The notes: a model not told the origin generated them from the sequence alone. DNA of 64,000 bases from Megaleporinus macrocephalus (GCA_021613375.1 CM038728.1:32362907-32426906); one strand, 5' to 3'; shown: positions 1 to 12,540, numbered from the stretch's first letter. A program made the numbers and translations.

Positions 1-340
1 ATATACTGAATATATTGTAGTAGATACTGAATATTTTATAGCAATGCTGAATAATTAATAGTACATACTGAATATATTATAGTAGATACTGAATATTTTA
101 TTGCAATGCTGAATAATTTATAGTACATACTGAATATATTGTAGTAGATACTGATTATTTTATAGTAGATACTAAATAATGTCAGCAATGCTGAATATTT
201 TATAGTGGATACTGAATATTTTATAGTAGATACTGAATATTTTATAGCAATGCTGGATAATTTATAGTAGATACTGAATAAATTATAGTAGATACTGAAT
301 ATTTTATAGCAATGCTGAATTATTTATAGTAGATACTGAT
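1..340. repeat. AT-rich degenerate tandem repeat, ~41-bp unit
   Basis: The window opens inside an array of a roughly 41-bp unit built from two half-motifs, one like GTAGATACTGAATATTTTA and one like TAGCAATGCTGAATAATTTA. Unit order and length vary by a few bases. The left edge is cut by the window, so the full length is unknown. No coding potential. Confidence 0.85.
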
Positions 341-966
341 ACATTTTTCCATGTGGTAGCTTTCATTTCTTATAAAAGAGTTTTTTAAGGTCAGGGCTCT
401 TATCAGTGTGTGAGCTGCTGATGAAATCTCGTGTCTTCTGAGGAAACCACATGTCAGCTCAGTGCTCACCACTAAACTTGTGCAGAGCAGATCGGAGCGC
501 CTGAGGAGGAGGATCTGATAGTGTTAGTGCTGATAAGGTGACTCAAGAGTTTCCACATTTACTATAAAACCTCTCTGATACAACAATGAGTTGTGACCAT
601 GTAGCCTGAAAGTAACAACTTGCCCACTTTACCCTATTAAAGGGGCGTTTCGGCATAAAACTGGAACTGAACATCATCACAGTTCAAAGAAAAACCAGCA
701 TCTCCGAAACAGAAACTTTACAGGAGAGAACAAAAACTGTCTTTACTTTCAATGTAAGTTAATGTAAAGAGGTTTTATTAAAAGTGATATTGGGGCGTTT
801 CTATTGGTCCATTGGTCATAAAAAGAAATGAAAATCCAAAAATCCCATCCGGTTAGGCTGTTAGGATGTTCAGTGACTCTAAATTAACCCTAGGTGTGAG
901 TGTGTGTGAGTGTTTGTTAGGCAAGTTAAGGACTGGCCCAATGTTGCTGGGATTGGCTCCAGCCCC
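341..966. other. Non-coding stretch with MITE and SINE fragments
   Basis: No gene is seen. About 660-840 is a truncated copy of the dispersed MITE described at 5136-5383; it shares the 'tttctattggtccatt' core. About 850-966 is the 3' half of a tRNA-head-type fish SINE (the 'gctgggattggctccagcccc' tail). The SINE is interrupted by a DNA transposon beginning at 967. Confidence 0.6.
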
Positions 967-1663
967 CCCTTACAGAAAATAAGTATACTTAAAGTTCATT
1001 TCATTAAGTATACTTTACTATACTAATGTCATTGTACTGGGACTAAAATTGGCCCACTTTCTAGTTTTTAAAAGTATACTTTTAAGTACACTGTAAGTGT
1101 AAGAGTAGTAAACCATGTATACAACTAGTTTACATCGTTTGCACTGCAACTACACTAAAAGTAAACTTAGGGGTTTACTGTTAGTGTACTAGCTTGTACG
1201 TTTTCTTTAAGTGAACTTAACAAAATACTTATAATTTACTGCTTATATTATCGTTGTACTTTAAAGTATATGACTAGGTTTAAGGTTTTTTTCTACTTAA
1301 AATAGAACTTAACAACGTTTACTTACTCACCAGTGGACACACATAAAATAAACAAGACACACTCAGATTAAGAAAAATATTTGTATATTTATAAATCTTT
1401 ATAAATCAAATTTTAAATAAATATTGTACTGGACATGTTTTTGTGCAGAGCAATAATACTTACTTCGACTATCTCAATCAAGTAAAGACCAAATATACTT
1501 GTATAGACTGTTCTATCAGTATAACCCAGCATACTTAAGTATAACTGTGTTTAGTATATCACTGAGAAGTACATAAAAAGTAAACTGAAAGCATACGCAC
1601 TCACTTTTAGTTTAAAAGAAGTAAAATAATGGTACACTTGAATAAACTTCTTTTTTGTAAGGG
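967..1663 (+). mobile_element. Non-autonomous TIR DNA transposon, copy 1 (inserted in a SINE)
   Basis: The element begins CCCTTACAGAAAATAAGTAT and ends in ...TTTTTTGTAAGGG, the inverted complement of its start. The interior is AT-rich and full of AAGTATACTT and AAGTGTACTT motifs. No transposase ORF is present. Flanking bases look like a split SINE tail: 'ggctccagcccc' on the left, 'cctccatgacctc...ataatggatggat' on the right. Two more copies lie at 4243-4981 and, inverted, at 7779-8548. Flanks are cc/cc here and ga/ga in the third copy, suggesting a short, perhaps 2-bp, target duplication. I do not assign a superfamily. Confidence 0.75.
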
Positions 1664-2810
1664 CCTCCATGACCTCAACTAGCAAAAGTAAAAAGATAAT
1701 GGATGGATACGTTTTTCTTTGCACAGCAACACTAAGTGGCTCCACAATGTGTTTAGTAATTTCACAGATGCTCAAGTTACCCACTATTACCTCCACCCAC
1801 ACTGCCCCGCCTCCATACCACGACAGACACTGGATTTAGAACTTTACACTGGTAAACGTTCAAGTTGTTGACATGTGGCTCTTCAGGCCCGATATGTTAT
1901 TGTACTGTAGTGTTATGCAGTGTTGTCTAGTGCAGCAGCGCATCCCTCAGCCTCACCAGCTTCACAGAACTGATTACTTTACATCCTATTCGTGTCCAGT
2001 TCTCAGCCGGCTTTGGGCAAATACCTCATACAGCCACTGGGAACCCCTGCAGTTCATTAGCTGTCAGCTACAGAAGATATATGTGATTTGTGGCTTCTTA
2101 CTATATACTTTTAAAATAGAGAGGACAGTATGTGTTGGGAAACATAGAGTCAAACCTGCTCAGCAAATCTCCCTATAAATTCCTTCCTTTTGCATGTGAT
2201 GATCAAAATTTGGAGGTGCGTGCCCTTCCTGGTGTGTATCTACTGCACTGCTGATGATGTTGAAGTATGTTTCTTGGTTTTTGGGCTTTTTCCAAGTTGA
2301 CTTTAGACATTTTTGTTGGACTGAAATACAAAATCGTTCATCTCCTCCTCTCTTTTACTACCACGACTCAATTTTACTGTGAATTTTCTTCCTCTGTTGT
2401 TAGATGGGTGACTCAGCCTGCCTCAGCTTCCCGTTCAGTTTGATCCTGAGGAGCACGGGTTGTTGGTGATCTCGGTGGAACCTCCAAATGTTGATGAATT
2501 TTTCAATACTAAATAAATCACCAAACCAAGCGCCTTAGAAATAAGGAATGTAGCTTAATCTGAGTTTCTCGCCAGCTGGAGAGCTATAAACGCACAATCC
2601 ATTAACAATTCTCCTTTTTATAATTCCTTCCAAAGTGCGTTATCACGTTTTTGACCATGCTGTACTCTCGCGATCACCGGGACCCCTGCAGAGTTCATGG
2701 TGCCATTCATCAAAACGGGTGCTGAGATAAATTGTACATGCCATTTTTCTTTAAAACAACAAAACAACAGCAATCTAAAAAACATTCCCAAATAAAACTT
2801 CCACCACAAT
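1664..2810. other. Gene-free stretch
   Basis: The first ~50 bases complete the SINE tail broken by the preceding transposon. The rest has only short ORFs in several frames, without recognisable domains or paired splice signals. I see nothing functional that I can support. Confidence 0.5.
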
Positions 2811-2900
2811 CCATCCATCCATCATCTTCCACTTTATCCCGCTAATCGGGGTCATGGGAGCAGCTGGAGCCAATCCCAGCATCATCGGGCAAAGGCGGGA
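2811..2900 (-). repeat. SINE 3' tail fragment
   Basis: The bases starting 'catccatccatcatcttccac' and running through 'gtcatgggagcagctggagcc' are the reverse complement of the common teleost SINE tail (ggctccagc...ggatggatgg). Only the tail is present. Confidence 0.6.
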
Positions 2901-3010
2901 TAAACCATGGAACCAAATCAAATAAGCAGGTGTAAACGGAGCCGCTGACCATGGTCTGGACCAAAGGACCAAATTTGAGGGTTGATTTTGGTCCAGATTT
3001 TGGTGGAAGT

Positions 3011-3640
<630 letters not shown>

Positions 3641-4242
3641 AGGTCAAACATAATTTACTAATCACTGGTTTCTGTTCTAATCACCACTTCACACACTGTC
3701 TCAACTGGTCTCCTTCTGGGACTTTCTCTAAATGTTCCTCCCACCTTCGAGATACATCATCAGAAGGGATATTCCTCAGTGTTTCAACTGCAAATCTCAC
3801 TCTGGAGACACTGCAGCTCTGCTGTAAGAGCACAGTAAGCATGTTAACAACAGACATGAGGGTCAAGTGTTCACTAGGGCCTTAACGCGGCACTGATTAT
3901 TTGATCTCAAACTTGATCTCACCTGTACTAAACCAAAAGATTAAATCACTTTTATTACAGCAATTAGTTAAAACAAATGATGTTCATTCAAGGTTCAATT
4001 TCACCACCTTGGACCAATTGTTTTAGTTGATCATGCCCACAAAATTTCCTGTTTTATACATTTATACAGACACAAGTGAACTCTGATGCTTGATACAAGA
4101 TGTTTAAAATCAAATTGAGGTCCAAACATGATATTTTATTTCAATTCCTACATGTGATGTAAAATTCAAAGTACACTGTACATCAAATGATTGTAATCAA
4201 ATAAAAAGGACACTTTATGTATACATCAGTGCATAATAGCTA

Positions 4243-4981
4243 CCCTTACAGAAAAGAAGTATACTTAAACTACTTTTTATTAAGTATACTTTATGCAGTT
4301 ACTATACTAATATCATTGTACTAGTAGTACACTTGTAAATGTACTATTTTAATACTCCTTGGGACTAAATTGGCCCACTTTCTAGTTTTTAAAAGTATAC
4401 TTTTAAGTACACTAAGTGTAAACCAAGTATACAACTAGTTTACATCTTCTGTACTGCAGCTACACTAAAAGTAATCTTAAGAGTTTACTGTTAGTTTATT
4501 AGCTTGTAAGTTTTCTTTAAGTGAACATAATACTTATAATTTACTGCTTATATTATTGTTGTACTTTAAAGTATATGACTAGGTTTAAGGGTTTTTTTCT
4601 ACTTAAAATAGAACTTAACAACGTTTACTTACTCACCAGTGGACACGTAAAATAAACAAGACACACTCAGATTAAGAAACATATTTGTATCTTTATAAAT
4701 CTTTATAAATCAAATTTTAAATAAATATTGTACTGTATTTGTTTTGCAGAGCAAGAATACTTACTTCTACTATCTCAATCAAAAGATTAAGTACAAGTAA
4801 AGGACAAATATACTTAGACTGTTCTATACTTGTCAGTATAACCCCAGCATACTTAAGTATAACTGTGTTTAGTATATCACTGAGAAGTACATAAAAAGTA
4901 AACTGAAAGCATACTCACTTATTTTTAGTTTAAAAGAAGTAAACTAATGGTACACTTGAATAAACTTCTTTTTTGTAAGGG
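4243..4981 (+). mobile_element. Non-autonomous TIR DNA transposon, copy 2
   Basis: Same element as 967-1663: starts CCCTTACAGAAAAGAAGTAT and ends TTTTTTGTAAGGG. The other half of the segmental duplication has the uninterrupted site, reading 'aatagctactgtcgtgac' at 13753-13770. Here it reads 'aatagcta' + element + 'aactgttgtgac'. The element is thus absent from copy B, with a probable 2-bp target duplication (ta, now aa on the right). Confidence 0.85.
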
Positions 4982-5135
4982 AACTGTTGTGACTACAAAC
5001 TCTTTTAAGCAACAATTCACAATTTACATTTTCACCTTTAAATATGCATTAAAAAGGACAACATACTGGCCAAATTCAGACTGTGTCCAGCCATGTTACC
5101 ACACTTAACAAATAGACATAGATATATTACCTATA

Positions 5136-5383
5136 TCGTCACTGCCCAAAGGAAAACAAGTATCTGCAACATAGCAACTTTACAGGAGAGACCAAAAACT
5201 GTCATTACCTTCGATGTAAGTCAGTGGAACCAGAATTTTTACCAAGCTATTTTGGAGCATTTCTATTGGTCCATCTATCATGATTTTTTACACAATGTAA
5301 ACAGCAGTTGTTGTATTCAAATGATGTAGAAAAATAAAAATGGACTAAAATGGTGATACTTCTTTTTCTTTGGACAGCAACGA
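5136..5383 (+). mobile_element. MITE with TA flanks (TCGTCACTGCCC family)
   Basis: Terminal inverted repeats TCGTCACTGCCCAAAG...CTTTGGACAGCAACGA are flanked by TA on both sides (5134-5135 and 5384-5385), as expected for a Tc1/mariner-type MITE. The interior holds the conserved phrase 'ggagcatttctattggtcc'. The best-preserved relatives in this window are 13927-14187 and 52145-52387; fragments lie near 660, 6110, 10190, 15060, 19985, 41585, 42010, 44270 and 45120. Confidence 0.75.
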
Positions 5384-5521
5384 TATGGTGACTTAAGCAG
5401 TTCAGCTCTCAGATCCAGTGCTATATGTAAAGAAGGCCCACCTGTCTTAGCTTACTTACTATGTTGGAACTCAATTAGAAATAAGTTGCTTTTTTCCTGA
5501 TCTATTGTCTCCCCCTGGTGG

Positions 5522-8500
5522 TCAGTCTCCGCAGCGCACCTCTGCCTTCAGCTCGTTGGTAAAGTAGCTCAGGATGGCGGCCGCAACTTTTTGCTGTATG
5601 GCTGCATTTCCCGTCACCAGCATGATTAGCCCGGCAGCGTCCATCCAGTCCAGCTTTTTCACAATCACCATAACTTCAGAGTAGAGTTTCTGCTTCTGCC
5701 GAGGCGGGAGTTCCATGATAATCTGAGGAAGTGGTTTGAACTGACCACTGGTCATCCAGTATCCCAGCAGGCTTCCCAGTAATCCTCCTGCACAGACCAC
5801 CAAAAACCAGACTGCTTTAAAGCCAAAAACACCCTCTTAGCTCAAGGCTAACAGTTATAGAAGCTAACTAACTGGTGCTAACTGCAAAAAGCAAATGATG
5901 TCTTGCCGCGTGCTACGGTTCAGTCACCTGTAACAGACTCGACTCTGTAGTTTCGGACTCTGTTTGACTCACTGATATCTATAAACACGAACTAAACTAT
6001 GTTAGTGTAGCTAAAAACGGTAACAGTAAAGAGAACTGATTGTATCTGTACTTTAGTCAGTGCTTACAGAAAACATTACTGTATATTGCTGCTGTCGGGA
6101 CAAAACCTTGTCTCCAAATATGTTAACTTTGTAGGAGAAGGAAAAAACATACTGTACTTCTAATGTAAGTCAATGGAACCGGACAGCTTTGGGGCATTTG
6201 TTTTGTTACGTAAAAGGACAATGTCAGTTTTCTAAATATATAAAAAATAAGGAATGACGGATGGGATGGATGGGATATTTCAGCAAGACAATGTGATACG
6301 TCACACGGCCAGAAATGTTGACCAAGTCTTCCAAGTACTACCCTCGACCCCTAATTCCCCAGACTTGGACCAACTGAGCATTTGAGGCACCAACTGGAAG
6401 GTGGTATTGGCTCTATGCATCACACTCCCTACAGCAGCTGTGGGATGCACTGCAGCTCCAGCCCCTCTAGCTGCTGTCGTACTGCACATGGCAGTTACTC
6501 TGGATATCAGCGGGTGGTCATAATGTGACTCGAGACTCCAACTTGCAGCCTTGAGCTCCTCTAAGCAGGAGCCCAGCACTCTGACCATTACAATAAATGA
6601 TGACCACAAAGCAGGAGAAGTTATAAGAAGTTATAAGAAGATTGTAATGTAATTAATCTAATGTAATTAAGAAACTCTGGAGGTCACGCTGAGGTCTAAA
6701 AGATCAGGAAAAATGCTCACAGTGCCCTCTGCTGTTAACACTCTGTAACAGCAGAAGAAAACAGTGTTCCAGATAAAGGGCAATTATGTTAATTTTATAA
6801 TGTTAAATTAATGTTAAACTAAAGACTGATAAACTAAAAACGGATACTTTAGACTTTAGTTTACCTCAGCCATAATGCAACAGAACTCAGGTAGAGAACA
6901 TGCTTTATCCCGCGTACCTCTAGGTTAATGGGATGTTGACAGATGGGTTTTTTTTTTTTAGAGGGGATCAAATTATTGGTGGGGACAATTGAATAATCAC
7001 TGGATATTGGTGGGGACATGTCACTTCCATCCATGTTAATTCTACGCCCTTGTTCCAGATAACAAGAATAAAAGAAGGCATTAGCGACATAAGAAATGTG
7101 AAGTGAAATCCATCAGTTGAGCAAAAAGAAAAATGTTAATATGTAAAAGGTTCTGCAGGCTTAAACTTCTGAAATTAATATCCACAAACATGACAGACAG
7201 CTTGAGATTATTGTGGTTTCCTACAAAGACAAAAACATAATTTCTGTGAATTTAGGTCGCTATACTGGACTTCTGCACAGACCTGATAAGAGTAGTTTTC
7301 GTTACCAGCAAATGTTTCCGTGCAAACAGCCTCCACGTCCTCTGTTCAGCCTCCTGAAGATGTGATTCCAGCAGTAAAATAATAATGAGGATGTTTAATG
7401 GTGTAATTGAGCTCATGATATTAGCTTGTGGCTAATGTGTTACCTCAGAGCCAACATATTAGCTTGTGGCTAACATGTTACCTCAGGGCTAACGTATTAT
7501 CTTATTGTTACTGTGTCAATTTGGAGCTTATTCAAGAATTGCATGTTAATTCAGGCTTAAGATGTTAGCTTGCGGCTAGTGTTGTTAGTACAGTAGCTCA
7601 ATGTTAGCACATTCAGATTCAGGACTAACAGCCGGTGACCAGCATGTTTGCTTGTGGCTCACATATTACCTCATGGATAGTTTGTTATCTCAGGGAAAAC
7701 ACATTAACTTTAAGTGTAACTCAAGTCTAAAGTGTTAGCTTGGTGCACATATTATCTCAAATACCAGCACCTTAGAGACCCTTACAAAAAAACAAGTTTA
7801 TTCAAGTGTACCATTGGTTTACTTCTTTTAAACTAAAAGGAAGTGAGTATACATTCAGTTTTTATGTACTTCTCAGTGATATACTAAACACAGTTATACT
7901 TAAGTGTGCTTGGGTTATACTGACAAGTATAGAACAGTCTAAGTATATTTGGTCTTTACTTGTACTTAATCTTTTGGTTGAGATAGTAGAAGTAAGTATT
8001 CTTGCCCTGCACTAAAACACATCCACTACAATATGTATTAAAACTTAGATTTATAAAGATTAATAAAGATACATAAAGATTTATAAAGATACAAATATGT
8101 TTCTTAATCTGAGTGCGTCTTGTTTATTTTACGTGTGTCCACTGGTGAGTAAGTAAACGTTGTTAAGTTCTATTTTTAGTAGAAAAAAAACCTTAAACCT
8201 AGTCATATACTTTAAAGTACAACAATAATATAAGCAGTAAATTATAAGTATTATGTTCACTTAAAGAAAACTTACAAGCTAGTAAATTAACAATAAACCC
8301 TTAAGATTACTTTTAGTGTAGTTGCAGTACAAAAGATGTAAACTAGTTGTATACTTGGTTTACTACTCTTACAATTAAAGTGTACTTAAAAGTATACTTT
8401 TAAAAACTAGAAAGTGGGCCAATTTAGTCCCAAAAAGTATAAAATAGTACTTATACAAGTGTACTACTAGTACAATCACATTAGTATAGTAACTGCATAA

Positions 8501-9542
8501 AGTATACTTTATAAAATTAACTTTAAGTATACTTATTTTCTGTAAGGGGAGTTATTAATGTTATTCAGTGTTTGTAGTGCAGGTAAGAAATCGGTGGATC
8601 AAACTAAACCCTAATGTGCTGTTATAAACACTCTAATACTTTTTTAAAAGCTGAATGCTCTCTGCATTTAAAACTAGACTTAAAACTCACCAGTTTGCAC
8701 AAGCATTCTGCTAATATCAGCTGTGTTATTACTCTCTTACATCTTTCCATAAATGGATTAATCTACAATTGCTTCATCAGAGCCGCTACAAGTCATCAGA
8801 GCTCCATCCCCACTGGCTACACATCCGTCCCTCCTATCTGACCTGAGGATGCTCTCCTGCTCGTCCGCCTGAACTACTACAGTAGAGCCGCCACATCACT
8901 ACTTCCTGAACTAGAATATCTATGAAACATGTTCAAGCCCAGCTTCTTCTTGTATTCTGTTTTGTAATCTCATTAGCTTTGTTGCTCTCTCTCTCTCTCT
9001 CTACCACCAGAGGAGGATGCTTGGGTACCTCTTAAGGTTTCTTTCTTTTATTAAACTCTGGCTTGCTCTAGGGGGGCTTGGACCTTGATACCCTTTCTCA
9101 CGTTTTGCTATGCATTGACTGTTTTCTTACCATCCTTCTCTTTGATTCCTCTTTTTCATAAACTGCTTTTCTGTAAAGCTGCTTTGAGACAACACTTGTT
9201 GTAAAAAGCGCTATATAAATAAATGTTGATTGATTGATTGACAGATTGTAATTACCTAAAAATAGAAACACATTAACAAGCTAATATGTGATGAATGTTA
9301 TTGTACTCCTAATATATTGTAATTATTACAGTATTGAAATCTTCAAAAGTTACAGAAACTGTATATTTACCTATAAGGATCCACAACGGACCACCAAAAA
9401 GACCGCCCAGAAACGCCGTGCCCCCAGCCATGGCCCCTCCTTTCCCAGCATTCACCACTGCTGCTTTCATCTGTTTGATTTTTGCCACCTCGCAGCACAG
9501 TCGCATGACGTCATCTATTCTGCGAGCCATTGCGTCTCTGAC
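5522..9542 (-). CDS. c19orf12: C19orf12 homologue, copy A
   Basis: The product resembles C19orf12, a small glycine-rich membrane protein of mitochondria, ER and their contact sites; the human gene is mutated in MPAN neurodegeneration. Its biochemical role is not settled. Coding exons are 9530-9371 (ATG at 9530; the exon probably starts at 9542 after 'cag') and 5787-5522 (stop). They join in phase 1 to give 141 aa, the length of the shorter human isoform. Recognisable stretches are [15 protein letters not shown] (1-15), the glycine-rich hydrophobic segment at about 28-65, [18 protein letters not shown], and a C-terminal AEVRCGD. Splice sites are gtaaat and ctgtgcag. Compared with copy B it departs more from the human protein: WILI replaces a glycine-containing run in the membrane segment, and the tail reads SYFTNELKAEVRCGD where copy B has [15 protein letters not shown]. 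The frame is intact, so it may be functional. Confidence 0.88.
7779..8548 (-). mobile_element. Non-autonomous TIR DNA transposon, copy 3 (inverted)
   Basis: Reverse orientation copy of the element at 967 and 4243: begins CCCTTACAAAAAAACAAGTT and ends ...TTATTTTCTGTAAGGG. Flanking dinucleotides are ga on both sides. It lies in the intron of C19orf12 copy A and encodes nothing recognisable. Confidence 0.8.
8985..9240 (+). mobile_element. LINE/SINE 3' tail (copy A)
   Basis: A stretch from the CT run to 'aaagcgctatataaataaat' and a short 'ttgattgattg' tail matches the 3' end style of fish L2/CR1-like elements and SINEs that share their tails. The equivalent in copy B is 18055-18235, truncated at its 5' side by the minisatellite. 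Confidence 0.55.
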
Positions 9543-9599
9543 CTGCTGATAAACACATTTGGATCAATGACCCAATCGATACGCCTACTGCTCTGTTAT

Positions 9600-9985
9600 T
9601 AGGCAAGCAGACAGGCTGAGACATTTCAAATAAGTGTCCAAATTCAACATGCAGACAGTTCTTAGGATCATTGGGAGACAATCAAATAAATGTAACACTT
9701 TTTGTGGCGTCCCACAAGGTTCAGTTTTGGGGCCTTTGCTTTTCTCTTTGTATATGTTACCTCCAGGCGAATTCCATACAACAAGCAATTTTGCAATTTA
9801 TTTCCTTCTAATAATCTACACTCAGTGGACGGGACAGCTGTGTCAAATGTTTCTCAGTGGATGTCACAACATTTGTTACAACTAAATCTTAAAAAGACTG
9901 AAACACTGATTCTCCGTACCAAAACTCAAAAGAAGCTGGTTTATGAGAAGCTCAGCTCTTTAGCCATGAATATATGTTTAAACAT
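9600..9985 (+). mobile_element. Non-LTR retrotransposon reverse transcriptase fragment (copy A)
   Basis: The plus strand encodes the reverse transcriptase signature CGVPQGSVLGPLLFSLYM at about 9703-9756. After a frameshift it continues as VSQWMSQHLLQLNLKKTE at about 9850-9905, a typical palm-domain continuation in CR1/L2/Rex-like elements. Only ~120 residues remain and they are out of frame with each other, so it is dead. The homologous remnant at 18905-19210 shows it predates the segmental duplication. Confidence 0.8.
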
Positions 9986-10169
9986 CATGGTCTTTTTATG
10001 TTTTAGTACAGTAACTATTTCACATATCGCTCCTTTAAGGCTTCATCACCATGAAAAGTGCTCGATAAACTATTTGTATTATTAAACATTAATTGCTGAG
10101 ACATGATAAAAACCAAACAGTCAAAGAAGCTGAATCGGTTTCGTTCATGTGCCTTTCATATGTGTGACA

Positions 10170-10640
10170 TGCCTTGTATATATTTTACATAAAAAAACAA
10201 GTGTCTCCAAAATGGCAACTTTATAGGAGACGGCAAAAACCTTCTCTACTTTAAATGGAAGTCAATGGAACTAGAAAAATTTCCAAGTGATTTTGGAGTG
10301 TTTCTATTGGTCCATTCACCATGAAATTTTCACACAGTGTAAATTAAGCAGAAAAATGAAAATCAACAAAAATGGAGATGTTTTTGGTTAAACAGTGACA
10401 GTGTCATACAGTCGTAATGATACAATATATTGCAATATAATGCGATATCGCAAGCCAAGTAATATACTGCGATTTTTAAAATCCTATTATATAAACAAAC
10501 CACTATATGCACATGTTTGCCAATGCGTCCTTGTGCTCCTTGTTTATGTTGGAGTGGAGCTGAAAAGGGATCACAAATGGATTTCTAGTGGTCAGAGGTT
10601 TAAACACAACACACAATGATTCTCGATATTTAGATATTTT
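10170..10640. repeat. MITE and hAT-like MITE remnants (copy A)
   Basis: 10180-10400 is a degraded copy of the 'tttctattggtcc' MITE. 10400-10640 is a degraded copy of the hAT-like MITE seen intact at 60577-60863. Both are shared with copy B (19981-20198 and 20199-20545), so both were there before duplication. Confidence 0.6.
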
Positions 10641-10649
10641 CATAACAAT

Positions 10650-11340
10650 GTGCAGACATATGATTCTTTTATATTTATGTGTTATATATGTTTATTAGAT
10701 TTGAACTGAAATCTTAATATTTTCTAAGATTTCTGTTTTATTGATTAGCAAAATAATTCAATACTTCCTAAATTCTCTAAACATTGGGCAAGAAATAAAC
10801 AAGTAAACGTAATATTATTATTACCATTATTATCATTATTACTATCATTATTATTATTATTATAAAGGCGATGTTTGGAGCAATCCAGTCACTTCTGTTG
10901 ACATTTAAAACAGGTTTAAGATCTTACTCGGAACACTGACATGCAACAGATTTGACCTTTCTTCAGCACAAAAGCCACATACTTTTGTTTCGGTTTACCG
11001 TAACATGGTTCTGTTGTTGCACCAGCAAAACTGAGCACATTGCATATTTAAACAACTAAATACTGCATACTATTTTATTTAGGAAGCTTTTAAAGCTGTA
11101 CGTAGCGCATGGTAATTTGCCCCCAACCTACCAAGATCATGACTCTTATCTAAATTATTAAATAAAAAAGAATTAAATAAGTTAATAACTTTATATTTGA
11201 CGTAAAGGTCCAGTCAAAGTTGGTATTAAGTAGTAGAACTTGATGTATGCCAAACACGTGTTTTATTAAAAGTTTCGTTAACGAGTAATATAGTAAATGC
11301 AGAAAATAAAAGTGAAAGTATCTTTTAAAAAAGATACTTA
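10650..11340. other. AT-rich intron sequence, no feature
   Basis: AT-rich, with a (TTATTA)n-like patch at 10815-10865. The part from about 10880 is conserved in copy B from about 24980. I see no coding sequence. Confidence 0.5.
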
Positions 11341-11364
11341 CAAAAAATATTAAGCTTCTTAGAT

Positions 11365-11775
11365 CATCCAGTGTCTATCAGCTCAGGAACCTCAAGGCTG
11401 AAGCTGTCTTCTTGTTGGAATTTTCCACTCCAGCTTAAATGCTGTAGTTTCTATCAGCTCTGGAGGAATGAGGCGGAAACTGTCTTCTTATTGGAATTTC
11501 CTATACCACCCTAAATGGTGCTGTTTTCATCAGATCAGAGACCATGATACTGAGACTGGCTTTTAATTGGACTGTTCTGTTCCATCCTAGATGGTGCAGC
11601 TTCTATCAGCTGAGGAGGAATGAGACTGAAACTGTCTTCTTATTGAACTTTTCTGTTCCACCTTAAATGGTACAGCTTTTACCAGCTCAGGAGCTATTAG
11701 GATGAAACTGTCCTCAGGTGCTGAAATGTAACAGCTGCACCATTTAAGGTGGAACAGAAAATTGCAATAAGAAGC
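11365..11775. repeat. Degenerate ~85-90-bp tandem repeat (copy A)
   Basis: Four to five units share 'tctatcagctcaggaacc', 'gaaactgtcttcttattgga' and 'ctgttccaccttaaatggt'. The last part (11735-11765) carries an inverted piece, 'accatttaaggtggaacaga'. The equivalent in copy B is 25425-25815. Confidence 0.75.
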
Positions 11776-12260
11776 TGAAGAACAAGAAGCAAAACTAAAC
11801 ACTAAAGGCAACGTGTAAACGAGATAACCACTGGGTGCACAATCGTTTATCCTGAGCCTGTGAGATAAACTCAGCTAAATACTGAAACTGAAAATTAAAA
11901 ATACATATATACCTCTTAAAACACAGTTAACATACACTGAAATTAAATTTTAGTACATAAATATGTAAAAATCATGAATATACACCACAAATACCACTAT
12001 ACTATACCAACTATACCAGTATACTATACCACTACACTATACCCACATAACATTTCAAGTGATCAGTTCAAAACAGAACCACACAGAAACACGGAACAAA
12101 TAAAAGGTTCTAGATATCTGCTTAGTTATTAAGGTGGAAGCACGTGTGCTCAACTTAACCGGCAGCTGAGCCTAAAACCAAAGCCAGTCTTCATCTCTCA
12201 CTGGTAATCTGTAAACCCAGGTTTTAGTGTGGATTAAGTCAGCGATCAGGCTGATCTTAC

Positions 12261-12350
12261 CTGCTTCACGTACTCACTCACTTCACCTTCGGTGCGCTGG
12301 AAGAGCCGCAGTGCCTGCTGGGATTGATCTTTGACTCCTGTCCGCACTGC
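12261..12350 (-). other. Leader exon of C19orf12 copy A (UTR or N-terminal extension)
   Basis: A donor AAGCAG|gtaaga at 12261/12260 (minus strand) closes a stretch whose frame runs straight into the start-codon exon: it reads VKDQSQQALRLFQRTEG, then EVSEYVKQ|VRDAM, where M is the annotated start. The frame has no in-phase ATG before a stop at about 12362. It is therefore either 5' UTR with a conserved open frame or the end of a longer N-terminus begun in an exon I cannot find. The upstream boundary is uncertain. The equivalent in copy B ends at 26442. Confidence 0.55.
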
Positions 12351-12540
12351 TGACAGTCACTAAAATAACATATAACGTGTTGCTTCTGTCCAATTACAGC
12401 TCATCCAATTACATCACTGAATCATCTAAACTATGTGTTTGCAGTAAAAGTGCCCAGGAAAAACAACGCCGGCGCCCTCTTGTGCCCTCAGGCGCCACCA
12501 CACTGGCTGAATGGTCACAAAACTATGGCTCCCAAATAAA

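Larger units (their letters stand above)
5900..9240. other. Copy A C19orf12 intron: repeats, no further gene
   Basis: This is the intron between the two coding exons. It holds MITE fragments (about 6100-6200), the inverted TIR element at 7779-8548, a decayed array of 'ttagcttgtggctaacatgtt'-type units at about 7420-7770, and a single unit-like stretch, 'aataatgaggatgtttaatgg' at 7380, of the minisatellite that fills copy B. An ORF at 6301-6609 (minus) has no recognisable family. Confidence 0.6.
3688..12540. repeat. Segmental tandem duplication, copy A
   Basis: The segment from 'ttcacacactgtctcaactgg' at ~3690 to 'aaaactatggctcccaaat' at ~12535 is collinear with 13198-26765. Shared blocks include the left edge (3690/13200), the C19orf12 last exon (5522/14524), the exon with the start codon (9371/18637), the LINE RT fragment (9660/18950), an AT-rich block (11020/25060) and the leader exon (12261/26442). 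Copy A is about 8.9 kb and copy B about 13.6 kb; most of the difference is minisatellite growth and insertions in copy B. Confidence 0.9.
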
